Shown in pieces: positions 18,592-27,822 of a DNA stretch of 64,000 nucleotides. Origin of the DNA: Sulfurimonas paralvinellae (GTDB lineage Bacteria > Campylobacterota > Campylobacteria > Campylobacterales > Sulfurimonadaceae). The stretch is from NCBI RefSeq assembly GCF_014905135.1, contig NZ_CP041406.1:248001-312000 (forward strand), written 5' to 3'. The notes under the pieces were generated by a model. That model saw nothing but the letters and a program-made list of their open reading frames with translations, did no database searches and was not told the origin of the DNA. Numbering within the stretch: the first letter of the stretch is position 1; each line of letters opens with the position of its first letter. The position numbers and the translations under genes are program-made.

Positions 18592-19050
18592 ATGACAAAA
18601 AAAGAGGTTCTTAAAGCTATAGAACACGCTTATGAATACCATGTTGATCAAATGGAAAAAGTAACACATTTGGTTAATGGTGAAAAAGTGAAAAACCCTA
18701 CTCCCAGAATGCCGAATGAATGTGAATTCGGTCGATGGCTCTATGGTGATGCTAGTCGCATAAAAGGTCTTTTAGGCATACGATTTTATAAGAACATGGA
18801 ACTGATTCATGAGTTTTGGCATATACAGTATGAAAAGATATATGAAATATACTATGAACATGATCAAGAAAAGGGATTATTGACAAAAATTTTGCATCAC
18901 AGGCACAGATTATCAAAAGAAGAATTTGAAGAGGCACAGCACTACTATAAAGATCTCAAACAGGCTACTGAAGATCTTTTAGAAGTTCTGACTGCATCTA
19001 AAAGAAGAATCATAGCCTTAAAAGAGAGAATGTTTCTAAATATTGACTAA
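18592..19050 (+). CDS. Stand-alone CZB (chemoreceptor zinc-binding) domain protein
   Basis: A 152-residue soluble protein that is little more than a CZB domain. The expected 3-His/1-Cys zinc set is visible as H17, C44 (in ECEFGRWLYGD) and H73/H77 (LIHEFWHIQY). CZB domains sense zinc or oxidants such as hypochlorous acid and usually sit at the end of chemoreceptors or diguanylate cyclases; here the domain is free. A homologue with the same spacing lies at 19668-20114, with a PAS protein gene between them on the other strand, so the three probably act together. It shares its last bases with the PAS gene's end. Confidence 0.82.
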   Translation: MTKKEVLKAIEHAYEYHVDQMEKVTHLVNGEKVKNPTPRMPNECEFGRWLYGDASRIKGLLGIRFYKNMELIHEFWHIQYEKIYEIYYEHDQEKGLLTKILHHRHRLSKEEFEEAQHYYKDLKQATEDLLEVLTASKRRIIALKERMFLNID

Positions 19051-19610
19051 GAGAACATCTTTTTCATAGCTGTAAAAAATATTTTAAATATTCCTTTGTT
19101 GCCTACAAGTTCATTAATAAATTCATCATAGGTTATATTTTTTTCTTCTAAAAAACCGCGAAGATATTTTTCGCTTCCTTCCATTCCCCTCTCTTTCTCT
19201 ATCTCAAGCAATTTTTGATAGATAGGTTCGATAGCTTCAACCGCTTTTTTTGGTGCCGCTTTTCGAAATGCTGTATGGGAGATAATCTCATTAGTGATAG
19301 GATCAACCTTAGGCTCGAATTCTGTAACAACCCAGTAGTAGCTGCCGTCTTTTGCAAGGTTTTTGACAACTGCCATGATATTTTGGGCTTTGTTTATTCT
19401 ATCCCACATCATTTTAAAGACTATTTTGGGCATGTCAGGGTGCCTTATCAAAGAATGTGGTGTCCCAATAAGTTCCGCTTCACTGTAACCTGAGATTTCA
19501 ACAAAATAATCGTTTCCATATTCTATGATACCTTTTGGGTCTGTTTTGGAAACGATGTATCTTTTTGGATTTAATTGTATTTCGTTATCCTTTGGTAACG
19601 GACGTTTCAT
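19047..19610 (-). CDS. PAS-domain sensor protein, Aer/CetB-like, without signalling domain
   Basis: A 187-residue cytoplasmic protein. Residues about 20-130 form a PAS domain with GIIEYGNDYFVEISGYSEAELIGTPHSLIRHPDMP and YYWVVTEFEP, the pattern of FAD-binding Aer/CetB-type redox sensors. The remaining 55 residues are helical and contain no methyl-accepting or kinase domain. It therefore needs a partner, as CetB does with CetA in Campylobacter energy taxis. The flanking CZB proteins on the other strand are candidate partners (inference). Confidence 0.85.
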   Translation of the reverse strand: MKRPLPKDNEIQLNPKRYIVSKTDPKGIIEYGNDYFVEISGYSEAELIGTPHSLIRHPDMPKIVFKMMWDRINKAQNIMAVVKNLAKDGSYYWVVTEFEPKVDPITNEIISHTAFRKAAPKKAVEAIEPIYQKLLEIEKERGMEGSEKYLRGFLEEKNITYDEFINELVGNKGIFKIFFTAMKKMFS

Positions 19611-19642
19611 TGGGTTTTCCTTATTTTTAAGCTGTGTTATTA

Positions 19643-19648
19643 TATACT
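19643..19648 (+). promoter_or_regulatory. -10-like element of the second CZB gene
   Basis: TATACT 19 bases before the ATG at 19668, with AAAGG at 19654-19658 as ribosome site. Confidence 0.4.
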
Positions 19649-19667
19649 ATTTCAAAGGTAAATTTCA

Positions 19668-20114
19668 ATGAACAAAGAACAAACACTTGAATCTGTAAAA
19701 AAAGCAAGAGAAGCACATCTATTGCAAATGGATAAAATCAATGCTATTATAAATGAAGAAAAAGTTGACAACCCTACAGCCGTTTCAAAAAAAGAGTGTG
19801 ATTTTGGGCGTTGGATCTATGATGAAAATAGTAATGTTAAGCAGTTGATTGGAAGTCAGTTTTATGAGAAGCTCGATAATAAACATGAACAGTGGCATAC
19901 AGAATATTTTAAAATATACAGTATCTTTTTTAACCCAAAGAAAAAAAAGGGGTTCTTGTCCAAAGTATTAGGCTCAAGCGGTGTTGATCCGTTGGAGAAA
20001 GACAAAGCAAAACTTTATTATACAGAACTAAAGCAGACGACAGAGGAACTTCTCAAAGCTCTTGCATCTGCAGAGAGAAGACTTGAAGCACTGCCTGAGA
20101 GTAAATTTAAGTAA
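19668..20114 (+). CDS. Second stand-alone CZB domain protein
   Basis: A 148-residue paralogue of the protein encoded at 18592-19050. H17, C44 (ECDFGRWIYDE), H73 and H77 (KHEQWHTEY) occupy identical positions, so the zinc site is preserved. The middle (residues about 85-110) is basic and differs between the two. Its presence as a diverged duplicate around a PAS gene suggests a small redox or oxidant sensing module. It converges on ribA with a gap of 7 bases. Confidence 0.82.
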   Translation: MNKEQTLESVKKAREAHLLQMDKINAIINEEKVDNPTAVSKKECDFGRWIYDENSNVKQLIGSQFYEKLDNKHEQWHTEYFKIYSIFFNPKKKKGFLSKVLGSSGVDPLEKDKAKLYYTELKQTTEELLKALASAERRLEALPESKFK

Positions 20115-20121
20115 ATCTTGA

Positions 20122-20685
20122 CTAAAGCAGATGTCCCATTGCATCACGCTTGACATCCAAGTAATCCTCATTGTATTTATTTGACTTCATAATAATAGGC
20201 AGTCTTTCTACGATCTCAACATCGCAAATCGAGTTTATTTTATCAGGATTATTCGTCAGAAGTTTGATCTTCTTGATTCCAAAATGATGGAGAATGTAGG
20301 TGACAATATCATAGGTTCGCTCATCAGCTGCAAATCCGAGCTGATGGTTTGCTTCTACTGTGTCAAGACCTTTATCCTGAAGTGCATAAGCGTTTATCTT
20401 ATTTAACAGCCCGATATTTCTGCCTTCTTGACGCAGATAGATGACCATACCGCCTTTTTCACCGATAAGTGAGAGTGCATACTCGAGTTGATCACGGCAG
20501 TCGCATTTCAGACTGCCGATAGCATCACCGGTCAGACATTCAGAGTGTACACGTACAACAGGTATTTCATCAAGCTCTTTGGCATAGATGACAAGATGCT
20601 CTTTTTGCCCTTCTTTAAACGCTTTTACTTTAAAATTACCAAATCTTGAGGGAAGGTTTGCTACGTCGGAAATTTTTATATTCAT
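20122..20685 (-). CDS. ribA: GTP cyclohydrolase II
   Basis: First enzyme of riboflavin synthesis (GTP to the pyrimidine diamine 5-phosphate, formate and pyrophosphate). The 187-residue protein is the single-function form. The zinc cysteines are in VHSECLTGDAIGSLKCDCRDQL, and RQEGRNIGLLNKINAYALQD is the catalytic region; LLTNNPDKI binds the base. No fused ribB domain is present. The lumazine synthase gene ribH lies at 31864-32328. Confidence 0.95.
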   Translation of the reverse strand: MNIKISDVANLPSRFGNFKVKAFKEGQKEHLVIYAKELDEIPVVRVHSECLTGDAIGSLKCDCRDQLEYALSLIGEKGGMVIYLRQEGRNIGLLNKINAYALQDKGLDTVEANHQLGFAADERTYDIVTYILHHFGIKKIKLLTNNPDKINSICDVEIVERLPIIMKSNKYNEDYLDVKRDAMGHLL

Positions 20686-20752
20686 TAATTTAATCTTTAA
20701 AATGTTAAAATTTTCTCTAAAGATACTATTATAACAAATAAAGGTTTAAAAA

Positions 20753-21724
20753 ATGTTTCAAAGATTCCGTCGTACCCGTTTAAATAAACAGCTCAGAGCA
20801 CTTGTGCGTGAAACTCATGTGAGTACAGATGATTTTATCTATCCGCTTTTCATTAGAAGCGGTGAGGGAATAAAAACTGAAGTGGCATCTATGCCGGGTG
20901 TTTATCAGATGAGTATGGATGTCGCTATTAAAGAGTGTGAAGAGTTGAAATCCCTTGGACTCTACTCCATTATTTTATTTGGTATTCCCGATGTCAAGGA
21001 TTCTATTGGAAGTGATGCTTTGTGTGAACACGGCATCATCGCTACGGCTGTGCGTGAGATAAAAAAGGCACATCCAGATATGTTCGTTGTAACGGATCTC
21101 TGTTTTTGTGAATATACAGATCACGGACACTGTGGTATCATCGATGAAGCAAGGGAAACCGTCAATAATGATGCAACACTTGAAATATCAGGACAACAGG
21201 CTGTCGTTCATGCAAAAGCGGGAGCTGATATGATTGCACCAAGCGGTATGATGGATGGCATCATTGAGGTCTTGCGTGAGGCACTTGATACGGCAGGATA
21301 CAGTGAACTGCCTATTATGTCCTATTCTACAAAATTTGCAAGCGGTTACTATGGACCGTTTCGCGATGTCGCTGAATCAACACCGAGTTTCGGAGACCGT
21401 GCGAGCTATCAGATGGACCCTGCAAATCGTCGTGAAGCCATTGCTGAGAGTATCTCCGATGAAGCGCAGGGAGCAGATATTCTTATGGTGAAACCTGCAC
21501 TTGCTTATCTGGATATTGTGCGTGAGATAAAAGATGCGACTACACTTCCAATGGCTGTTTATAATGTAAGCGGTGAGTATGCAATGCTCAAATTTGCAGG
21601 CATGAACGATCTTATTGATTATGATCGTGTTGTGATGGAGACTATGGTGAGTTTTAAACGCGCAGGTGCAGATATAATTATCTCATACCATGCCAAAGAA
21701 GTGGCAAAACTGCTAAAAAAATAG
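20753..21724 (+). CDS. hemB: Delta-aminolevulinic acid dehydratase (porphobilinogen synthase)
   Basis: Condenses two 5-aminolevulinates to porphobilinogen in haem synthesis; 323 residues. The metal-binding region [17 protein letters not shown] carries the three cysteines of the zinc type. The two Schiff-base lysines are in [15 protein letters not shown] and [13 protein letters not shown]. hemJ, another haem gene, is at 25664. Three exact TGCGTGAG octamers lie within the gene. Confidence 0.97.
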   Translation: MFQRFRRTRLNKQLRALVRETHVSTDDFIYPLFIRSGEGIKTEVASMPGVYQMSMDVAIKECEELKSLGLYSIILFGIPDVKDSIGSDALCEHGIIATAVREIKKAHPDMFVVTDLCFCEYTDHGHCGIIDEARETVNNDATLEISGQQAVVHAKAGADMIAPSGMMDGIIEVLREALDTAGYSELPIMSYSTKFASGYYGPFRDVAESTPSFGDRASYQMDPANRREAIAESISDEAQGADILMVKPALAYLDIVREIKDATTLPMAVYNVSGEYAMLKFAGMNDLIDYDRVVMETMVSFKRAGADIIISYHAKEVAKLLKK

Positions 21725-21730
21725 TATAAT
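21725..21730 (+). promoter_or_regulatory. -10 element of argF
   Basis: TATAAT directly after the hemB stop codon and 30 bases before the preferred argF ATG, so argF probably has its own promoter. Confidence 0.5.
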
Positions 21731-21760
21731 AACCGCTTATTTAAAAATATGGATGGAAAC

Positions 21761-22684
21761 ATGAGACATTTTTTAACATTGAAAGATTTTACAAAAGAAG
21801 AGATTTTAGAGATTGTTGATCTTGGACTAAAGATCAAAAAAGATCTCAAAGCCGGTGTATACAATAAAGAGTTGCAGAACAAGACTCTGGCGATGATCTT
21901 TGAAAAAAGTTCAACGAGAACACGGGTCAGTTTTGAGACGGGTATGTTTCAGCTTGGCGGGCATGCGCTTTTTCTCTCAAACCGTGACATCCATTTAGGA
22001 CGCGGTGAACCTGTAAAAGACACGGCACGTGTCATATCTTCTATGTGTGATATGGTTATGATCCGTACGTTTGAGCATTCTATGATAGAAGAATTTGCAA
22101 GCTATTCAAAAGTACCGGTTATAAACGGATTAACGGACTCTTTCCATCCTGTTCAACTTTTGGCCGATTATATGACAATGATAGAATATGGAGTGGCCCA
22201 GAACGCTGTTGTGGCTTACATCGGTGACGGTAACAACATGACAAACTCATGGTTGATGCTTGCCGCAAAACTCGGTTTTGAGCTTCGCATAGCGACACCA
22301 AAAGGCTATGAAGTCGACGGTGATGTTCTGCGTGATGCACTTGATATGGCAAAAGAGAGCGGTGCTGTTATTAAAGTGATGAACGATCCAAAAGAGGCTG
22401 TTCGCGGTGCGACAATCGTAACTACAGATACCTGGGCATCTATGGGACAAGAGGATGAAAAAGAGCAGCGCATTAAAGATTTTGAAGGCTTTATGGTTGA
22501 TGGTCTGATGATGTGTTTAGCTGATCAAAAGGCAAAGTTTCTTCATTGTCTGCCTGCCTATCGTGGGCAGGAAGTGAGTGATGAGATTTTGGAATCTCAC
22601 GCAGATGTTGTTTTTTCAGAAGCTGAGAACAGACTTCATGCACAAAAAGGATTGATGGTCTGGTTAGACAAACAAAGGGGTTAG
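21761..22684 (+). CDS. argF: Ornithine carbamoyltransferase
   Basis: Makes citrulline from ornithine and carbamoyl phosphate. The carbamoyl-phosphate motif is [16 protein letters not shown] (residues about 50-65); [11 protein letters not shown] and the C-terminal [12 protein letters not shown] close the ornithine site. I choose the ATG at 21761 ([10 protein letters not shown]) rather than 21749, because TGGA sits at a fitting distance upstream of it and the family begins MRHFL. The product is 307 residues. It converges on the NIT-like gene with a 4-base overlap. Confidence 0.95.
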   Translation: MRHFLTLKDFTKEEILEIVDLGLKIKKDLKAGVYNKELQNKTLAMIFEKSSTRTRVSFETGMFQLGGHALFLSNRDIHLGRGEPVKDTARVISSMCDMVMIRTFEHSMIEEFASYSKVPVINGLTDSFHPVQLLADYMTMIEYGVAQNAVVAYIGDGNNMTNSWLMLAAKLGFELRIATPKGYEVDGDVLRDALDMAKESGAVIKVMNDPKEAVRGATIVTTDTWASMGQEDEKEQRIKDFEGFMVDGLMMCLADQKAKFLHCLPAYRGQEVSDEILESHADVVFSEAENRLHAQKGLMVWLDKQRG

Positions 22685-23532
22685 ATCCATCCCTTTGCAT
22701 CATTCATGATCGCTTGATTGCTTAGATCATAAACTTCTATGATTTTTGCAATAAGGGCTGTTCCTCTATCAAAATATCTATCCGCATCTACACTTTTTGG
22801 ATTTTTCAATAATTTTTTTTCTGCATATGCAGTATATGTTTTGACATCATTATTTACCGATGCAAGTGTATTGGTGATATTTGCAGGTAATTGATCAGGA
22901 TATTTGGCAATAATCTGTGTCATATCTTCTTGAAGTTGCTTGTTTAATGACTGCAGTTCGTATGACAACATTTTTATATCCTCAACGGCACCTTTATTGA
23001 CTTCCCCTTTTGCCGCTATTCCTGCACCAAGACCTCGAAGACGTCCTGTTTGTTCAGTCATAGGAAGCATAATTTCCATCATCACCGATGATATGTCCTT
23101 GCTAAACGGTGTCAGGTCTTTTGCAAAACGTTTACTTACACTTTGTGCAAGCATCAATGTCTGTTCTATCTGCTCTGTGTATGCGGAGAATACCTTGTTC
23201 GGAGGTCGCTTAAATGCTTTACGATTGAGTTTAATTAGTGACTGGGAGATGGCAGTTGCACGAGTATTGATGACAGGGTCACCGGCTAAAGGGAGTGATT
23301 CCATATTTCCGATGGCTGATTTCATATCTTCTCTTGTGGAGAAAACAAGCAGCATTGCTGCTGTATTTCCATTGAGGTAAGAGTTTGTAAGACCACGTGT
23401 TTTTTGTGTAGCGATGATCAATTTTTTAAGATTCTCTATATATTTGCTTGTGTTTAGCTGCTCTTGATTGCTGAAAAATGATTTTGCCTGGAGATTGAAA
23501 ACTAAAAGTAAAATAAGTAAAAAATAGCGCAT
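22681..23532 (-). CDS. Exported helical protein, NIT-sensor-like
   Basis: A 283-residue protein with signal peptide ([16 protein letters not shown]) and otherwise almost entirely helical. The stretch [18 protein letters not shown] resembles the opening of nitrate/nitrite-sensing NIT domains (LQKERGLSxxYL), and [19 protein letters not shown] resembles their second conserved arginine region. There is no output domain or second membrane span, so it would be a free periplasmic binding or sensing protein. The NIT link is a pattern impression only. AGGAAA precedes the ATG. Confidence 0.6.
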   Translation of the reverse strand: MRYFLLILLLVFNLQAKSFFSNQEQLNTSKYIENLKKLIIATQKTRGLTNSYLNGNTAAMLLVFSTREDMKSAIGNMESLPLAGDPVINTRATAISQSLIKLNRKAFKRPPNKVFSAYTEQIEQTLMLAQSVSKRFAKDLTPFSKDISSVMMEIMLPMTEQTGRLRGLGAGIAAKGEVNKGAVEDIKMLSYELQSLNKQLQEDMTQIIAKYPDQLPANITNTLASVNNDVKTYTAYAEKKLLKNPKSVDADRYFDRGTALIAKIIEVYDLSNQAIMNDAKGWI

Positions 23533-23623
23533 GTTATTTCCTGTTGATGTTATGAGATATTAATAACTAAAAATGTTATTAATATTGTGCCTTATTAATT
23601 TAAATAGAAACTTAAAAAATGAA

Positions 23624-24589
23624 TTAATATCGAATACCCGTTACGGTTCTTATCTTTTCTATCATTGGAAGGGCAATCTCTTTTGCTTTTGTTGCTCCCA
23701 GATCAAGGATATCGCGAACCTCATCTTGGTGTTCTTGATAATAAGCTCTTTTTTCACGATACGGTTTGAAATACTCCCAAATAACATCATGCAGATAGAG
23801 TTTGAAGTGTCCATGACCTTCGCCGCCGCGTTTATAACGTTCTTGCAGCTCTTTACACTCATTTTCGTTTAAAAAGAGTTTTGCCATATTGTATACATTA
23901 CAACTCTCATACTCTTTTGGCGCTTCCATAGGCACATTTTCAGTCACGATCTTTTTGATGGTCTTGAGCTGTTTTTTCTCTTCACCGAAGATATTGACGG
24001 TGTTGTTGTAACTTTTTGACATCTTTTGACCGTCAATGCCGGGAACGGTTGCTACATTTTCTTCTATTTTAAACGTTGGCAGTTTAAAGATGTCGCCATA
24101 TTCATTGTTGAATTTGATAGCGATGTCACGGGCAATTTCGACATGTTGAATCTGATCTTTTCCAACGGGAATAATATCTGGAGAGTAGAGTAAAATATCT
24201 GCCGCCATTAAAACAGGGTAGGAAAAGAGTGAATGGTTTGCTGCGATTCCTTTGGCTGTTTTATCTTTGTAGCTGTGTGCACGTTCAAGCAGCCCCATAG
24301 GTGTAAAAGAAGAGAGCGCCCAGTAAAGTTCAAGTACCTCTTTTACATCAGACTGTACCCAGAAAGTCGCTACCTTAGGATCTATTCCAAGTGCCAGAAA
24401 GTCTGTAGCGCTCTGCATGGTCAGTTCTGCCAGTCTTTTACCGTCACTTACACTCGTCATAGCATGATAGTTGGCTATAAAAGCAAAAGTGTCATTCTCT
24501 TTTTGTGCGTCTACCATCTGTTTGATCGAGCCGAAATAGTTTCCAATGTGTAAATCACCTGAAGGCTGAATACCTGTTAAAACTCTCAT
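23624..24589 (-). CDS. trpS: Tryptophan--tRNA ligase
   Basis: Class I aminoacyl-tRNA synthetase of 321 residues. The HIGH motif appears as HIGN at residues 14-17 (GDLHIGNYFG), KMSKS is intact in GQKMSKSYNNT near 195, and MAADILLYSPDIIPVGKDQ is the tryptophan-pocket region. Length and motifs are normal. It stands alone; the gap to hpf (24590-24693) holds the two divergent promoters. Confidence 0.97.
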   Translation of the reverse strand: MRVLTGIQPSGDLHIGNYFGSIKQMVDAQKENDTFAFIANYHAMTSVSDGKRLAELTMQSATDFLALGIDPKVATFWVQSDVKEVLELYWALSSFTPMGLLERAHSYKDKTAKGIAANHSLFSYPVLMAADILLYSPDIIPVGKDQIQHVEIARDIAIKFNNEYGDIFKLPTFKIEENVATVPGIDGQKMSKSYNNTVNIFGEEKKQLKTIKKIVTENVPMEAPKEYESCNVYNMAKLFLNENECKELQERYKRGGEGHGHFKLYLHDVIWEYFKPYREKRAYYQEHQDEVRDILDLGATKAKEIALPMIEKIRTVTGIRY

Positions 24590-24693
24590 TCTTGCATTCC
24601 TAAATATTTTTCGCGTATTATACCCATCTCAGCTTTATTTTGTTATTATAAGTAAGTATAAAAGATTAAAATATTTCATAAAAAGGATTTATC

Positions 24694-25023
24694 ATGAATT
24701 TACAAATTCGTGCAAAAGATTTAAAATTAAGTGATATGACAAAAGCTCATATTGAACATGCCGTAGAAGAATTTAAAAAATATTCACTTGATATAACAAG
24801 TATTCGTTGTAACTTAGTTGCTCAGAAAAAAGGTGTTTTGGTAGAGTTCGAGATTCATGTAGCTCATACAGAGCCTATAGTTATTTCACAAGAGGATGAT
24901 GTCCTCGATGCTGCAATTGACCTTGCAATAGACAGAGCAGAAAAAGCACTACGTCGTCTTCATGACAAAGTAACAGACCATCAGGCAGTGCCGTTAAAAG
25001 AATTAGAGCCAGCAGATGCGTAA
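24694..25023 (+). CDS. hpf: Ribosome hibernation promoting factor, short form
   Basis: A 109-residue HPF/RaiA protein that binds the 30S subunit and inactivates ribosomes in slow growth. It begins MNLQIRAKDLKLSDMTKAHIEHAVEEF and contains the conserved AIDLAIDRAEKALRRLHDK helix. It lacks the dimerisation domain of long HPF. AAAGGA precedes the ATG. The 3' end overlaps the next gene by 8 bases. Confidence 0.9.
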   Translation: MNLQIRAKDLKLSDMTKAHIEHAVEEFKKYSLDITSIRCNLVAQKKGVLVEFEIHVAHTEPIVISQEDDVLDAAIDLAIDRAEKALRRLHDKVTDHQAVPLKELEPADA

Positions 25024-25651
25024 GGCAACCCTTGCGCTATTTTTGACGGCTCTCTTTTTTACTACCATTATAAATGCTAACCAACAAGAGAAAAAATATT
25101 CATTGCGTGGTGTCTATGGAATGGCAACAAGTAATGATCTTGGTGAGATTGTCTTTGGAAAATTCAATCCTGATCAAAAAGATCTTAAAGTTTATTCAGT
25201 AGACGGTGGTTATCTTTTATGGAATGATCTTTTTGACTTGCCTATGGATATCTATGCTAAAGGCGGGCTCTCTTATTATGATGAAAATGATCATCCAAAT
25301 GCATATGGAGCGGATCTTTATATAAAAGCGTTTTGGAATTTTGACTTTTGGAAAAATAGGGTACGTTTTGGTTTTGGCGAGGGTATCTCCTATACAACTA
25401 GACTGCTTTGGACAGAAGAGAATGATGCTTACAATCCAGATGATTCTACCAATCCAGATCCAACATCGAAATTTTTAAACTATCTTGATATCAGTTTGGA
25501 TTTTGACCTTGGAAAACTTGTGCGCTCAAAAACATTTGAAGATCTCTATCTCGGTGTGATGATAAAACACCGTTCAGGAGTTTTTGGACTTTTTGATGGT
25601 GTCCATGGCGGTTCAAACTATAACTCTTTTTATATAGAGAAAAATTTTTAA
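25016..25651 (+). CDS. Exported beta-strand-rich protein, probable outer-membrane barrel
   Basis: A 211-residue protein with a signal peptide (MRKATLALFLTALFFTTIINA) and alternating aromatic beta strands ending in F (YNSFYIEKNF), the layout of a small outer-membrane barrel. The end IKHRSGVFGLFDGVHGGSNYNSF recalls the His-x-Ser region of PagL-type acyl hydrolases (lipid A 3-O-deacylases), but I cannot show the catalytic set. It overlaps hpf by 8 bases and is followed after 12 bases by hemJ, so the three are likely one operon. Confidence 0.6.
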   Translation: MRKATLALFLTALFFTTIINANQQEKKYSLRGVYGMATSNDLGEIVFGKFNPDQKDLKVYSVDGGYLLWNDLFDLPMDIYAKGGLSYYDENDHPNAYGADLYIKAFWNFDFWKNRVRFGFGEGISYTTRLLWTEENDAYNPDDSTNPDPTSKFLNYLDISLDFDLGKLVRSKTFEDLYLGVMIKHRSGVFGLFDGVHGGSNYNSFYIEKNF

Positions 25652-25663
25652 GAGGAAAATATA

Positions 25664-26092
25664 ATGCTGTATAATTGGATACTTTGGTTTCATGTTATCT
25701 CATTCATCTCATGGTTTGCGGTACTTTTTTATCTGCCGCGTCTCTATGTTTACCATGCAGAACACAGTGACAATAAAGGCTTTATCGAGGTTGTGAAAAT
25801 ACAGGAGATGAAGCTTTATAAATATATTGGAGTGCCTTCAATGTGGGCAACCATTATAAGCGGTGCAGTTTTGATCTATCTTGGTGACTGGATGAAAGCA
25901 CCATGGCTGCATGCAAAACTGCTCTTTCTTGCATTTCTTATAGCGTATTTTTATTCACTGGGAGTTTTGCGTATCAAACTGCTTAATGACAACTGTACAA
26001 AAAGTGGAAAATTCTTTAGAATGTATAATGAAGTGCCTACGATTTTAATGCTTCTCATCGTAGCAATGGTGGTTTTTAAACCTTTTAGCTAA
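25664..26092 (+). CDS. hemJ: Protoporphyrinogen IX oxidase HemJ
   Basis: Four-helix inner-membrane protein of 142 residues of the HemJ/UPF0093 family, which oxidises protoporphyrinogen IX in bacteria without HemG or HemY. Family marks are LWFHVISFISWFAVLFYLPRLYVYHAE at the N-terminus (with the haem-binding His) and KLYKYIGVPSMWATIISG. AAGAGGAAA precedes the ATG. Its stop overlaps the end of the convergent 37-residue ORF by three bases. Confidence 0.92.
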   Translation: MLYNWILWFHVISFISWFAVLFYLPRLYVYHAEHSDNKGFIEVVKIQEMKLYKYIGVPSMWATIISGAVLIYLGDWMKAPWLHAKLLFLAFLIAYFYSLGVLRIKLLNDNCTKSGKFFRMYNEVPTILMLLIVAMVVFKPFS

Positions 26093-26202
26093 TGCTTTTT
26101 CGCTTCCTGCTCATCTTGGGATACTCTTTTATAAAGGATAATCCCAAGTGTTGTCAATGCCGCTCCAGATAATAAAAATACAATAGCCAGTGATAAGTTC
26201 AT
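26089..26202 (-). CDS. Small membrane protein of 37 residues, coupled to der
   Basis: Starts MNLSLAIVFLLSGAALTT and continues with LGIILYKRV and a charged tail ending EAKKH: one hydrophobic helix and a short cytoplasmic tail. The ATG overlaps the der stop codon by one base (TAATG), and AGGAGAAAGATAATG supplies a strong Shine-Dalgarno inside the end of der, so translation looks coupled. It ends overlapping the convergent hemJ stop. No family is recognised. The ribosome site and hydrophobic content make a chance frame unlikely. Confidence 0.6.
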   Translation of the reverse strand: MNLSLAIVFLLSGAALTTLGIILYKRVSQDEQEAKKH

Positions 26203-27683
26203 TATCTTTCTCCTCTTTTTTTCGCTTTAAACAACAGTGGTGTCCCTGTAAAGTCAAAGGCCTCACGCAACTTGTTTGTAAGGTATCTTCTGTAGGTAAA
26301 GTGCAGGCCTTTTGGTTTGTTCATAATGATGGCTATTTTTGGCGGGCGTGTCTCATACTGTGTTGCATAGTAGATGCGAATTACCTGTCCATGCATACTT
26401 GGCAGTGTATGACGGCGAAGTGCTCTGTCGATGACATCGTTAAGCTTTGATGTAGGGATGCGCTGTGAGTAGTTTTCGTTTATCTCTAAAATGATGTCAT
26501 GAAGTTTATCAACACGCTGACCGCTCTTTGCTGAGAGGGTAATTATAGGCGCATAGGCTAAGAATTTAAAGCGGTCGCGTACCTCTTTAATGATTTTGTC
26601 GTGATCCTCTTTTTTTGCGATATCCCATTTGTTGAGGACAATTACACATGACAAACGGTTCTGATCGACCAATCCTGCTATCTTCTCATCGAGATCTAAA
26701 AAAGGTTCGCTTGCATCAAGAACAACGAGTGCCATATTGGCATTTTCCAGCATCTCTTTTGTTCGCATAAGCGCATACTTCTCTATGCCTACGATCTTGC
26801 CGCGACGGCGGAGTCCTGCCGTATCGACAAAAGTAAGCTGTTTATCTTTATAGACTATGGTCTCATCAATCGGATCGATGGTTGTGCCTGCAACGGAACT
26901 GACAACGGAACGATCCTCTTTTAAAAGAGCATTAAGCAGTGAGCTTTTACCAACATTTGTACGTCCGATGATTGCGATTTTGATGTGATTTATATCATTT
27001 TCATCAAACTCTTTGATACGGTCGTTTTGTCCAAAGATAGAGTCATCTTCAACATCATCTTCATCTTCATCCCAGTAGATGAAGCCGTCATCTTCTTCGT
27101 CACCATATTGATTGAAAAACTCCTCATCGCTGATTTCATCATCCTCTTCTTCTACAATTTCTACAGCGGATTCTTCATCTTCTTTGATGATGTCCTCATC
27201 AGGAATCTTCTCATAGAGCCAGTCGATAAGCTCGACGGTATTACGATTGTGTGAAACAGAGATTCCGAAGATGGCATCTGTGCCAAATTCGTAAAATTCC
27301 CAGAGTTTCTCTTTCATTTTGTCATTATCTATTTTGTTGACAACGAGGGCTATATCTTTGCCCATGGCTTGGAGTTCATAAAAAAGTTTCTTATCCTCTT
27401 CTTCGGGGAGACCTTTGCCGTCAACCATATACAGAATGATATCGGCTTTGTAGGCTGCTTTGAGAGACATCTCTTTTATCTTGTCAAAAAGCTCGCACCC
27501 TTTATCGAGTCCGCCTGTGTCTAAAAGCTGTGCTTCTTTGTCACGGATAATGGCAGTTTTTCGTTTGACATCACGCGTTGTTCCGGCGAGGTCAGATGTG
27601 ATTGCATCTCTTTTTTTAACAAGTCGGTTGAAGAGGGAGCTTTTTCCGACATTCGGACGTCCGATAATGGCGATTTTTTTCAT
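26202..27683 (-). CDS. der: Ribosome assembly GTPase Der (EngA), with long acidic linker
   Basis: Tandem-GTPase of 493 residues needed for 50S assembly. The first G domain has GRPNVGKSS (residues 8-16), the second GRTNVGKSS near 240, and a KH-like C-terminal domain follows. NKID and NKWD (G4) are present in the two domains. The linker between the G domains, residues about 166-230, is strongly acidic (EEEDDEISDEEFFNQYGDEEDD and similar) and some 40 residues longer than in E. coli Der; length is correspondingly above the usual 440-490. It overlaps a 37-residue membrane ORF at its 3' end. Confidence 0.96.
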   Translation of the reverse strand: MKKIAIIGRPNVGKSSLFNRLVKKRDAITSDLAGTTRDVKRKTAIIRDKEAQLLDTGGLDKGCELFDKIKEMSLKAAYKADIILYMVDGKGLPEEEDKKLFYELQAMGKDIALVVNKIDNDKMKEKLWEFYEFGTDAIFGISVSHNRNTVELIDWLYEKIPDEDIIKEDEESAVEIVEEEDDEISDEEFFNQYGDEEDDGFIYWDEDEDDVEDDSIFGQNDRIKEFDENDINHIKIAIIGRTNVGKSSLLNALLKEDRSVVSSVAGTTIDPIDETIVYKDKQLTFVDTAGLRRRGKIVGIEKYALMRTKEMLENANMALVVLDASEPFLDLDEKIAGLVDQNRLSCVIVLNKWDIAKKEDHDKIIKEVRDRFKFLAYAPIITLSAKSGQRVDKLHDIILEINENYSQRIPTSKLNDVIDRALRRHTLPSMHGQVIRIYYATQYETRPPKIAIIMNKPKGLHFTYRRYLTNKLREAFDFTGTPLLFKAKKRGER

Positions 27684-27794
27684 GAAAGGTAACCTTGTAA
27701 ATAAAACTTATGAAAGAGTAGACTTCTTGTAGAACTCTATTATTTTATGAAATTATAGCTAAATTATAAGGTGCTTTGCGTGAGAGGGAAGAAA

Positions 27795-27810
27795 TACCCT
27801 GTAAAGGGTA
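27795..27810. terminator. Hairpin after the LPP20-like gene
   Basis: TACCCT-GTAA-AGGGTA forms a 6-bp stem just beyond the lipoprotein stop; on the minus strand it is followed by ATTTCTT. It is a plausible but short intrinsic terminator. Confidence 0.45.
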
Positions 27811-27822
27811 CTTCAAAAAGAT

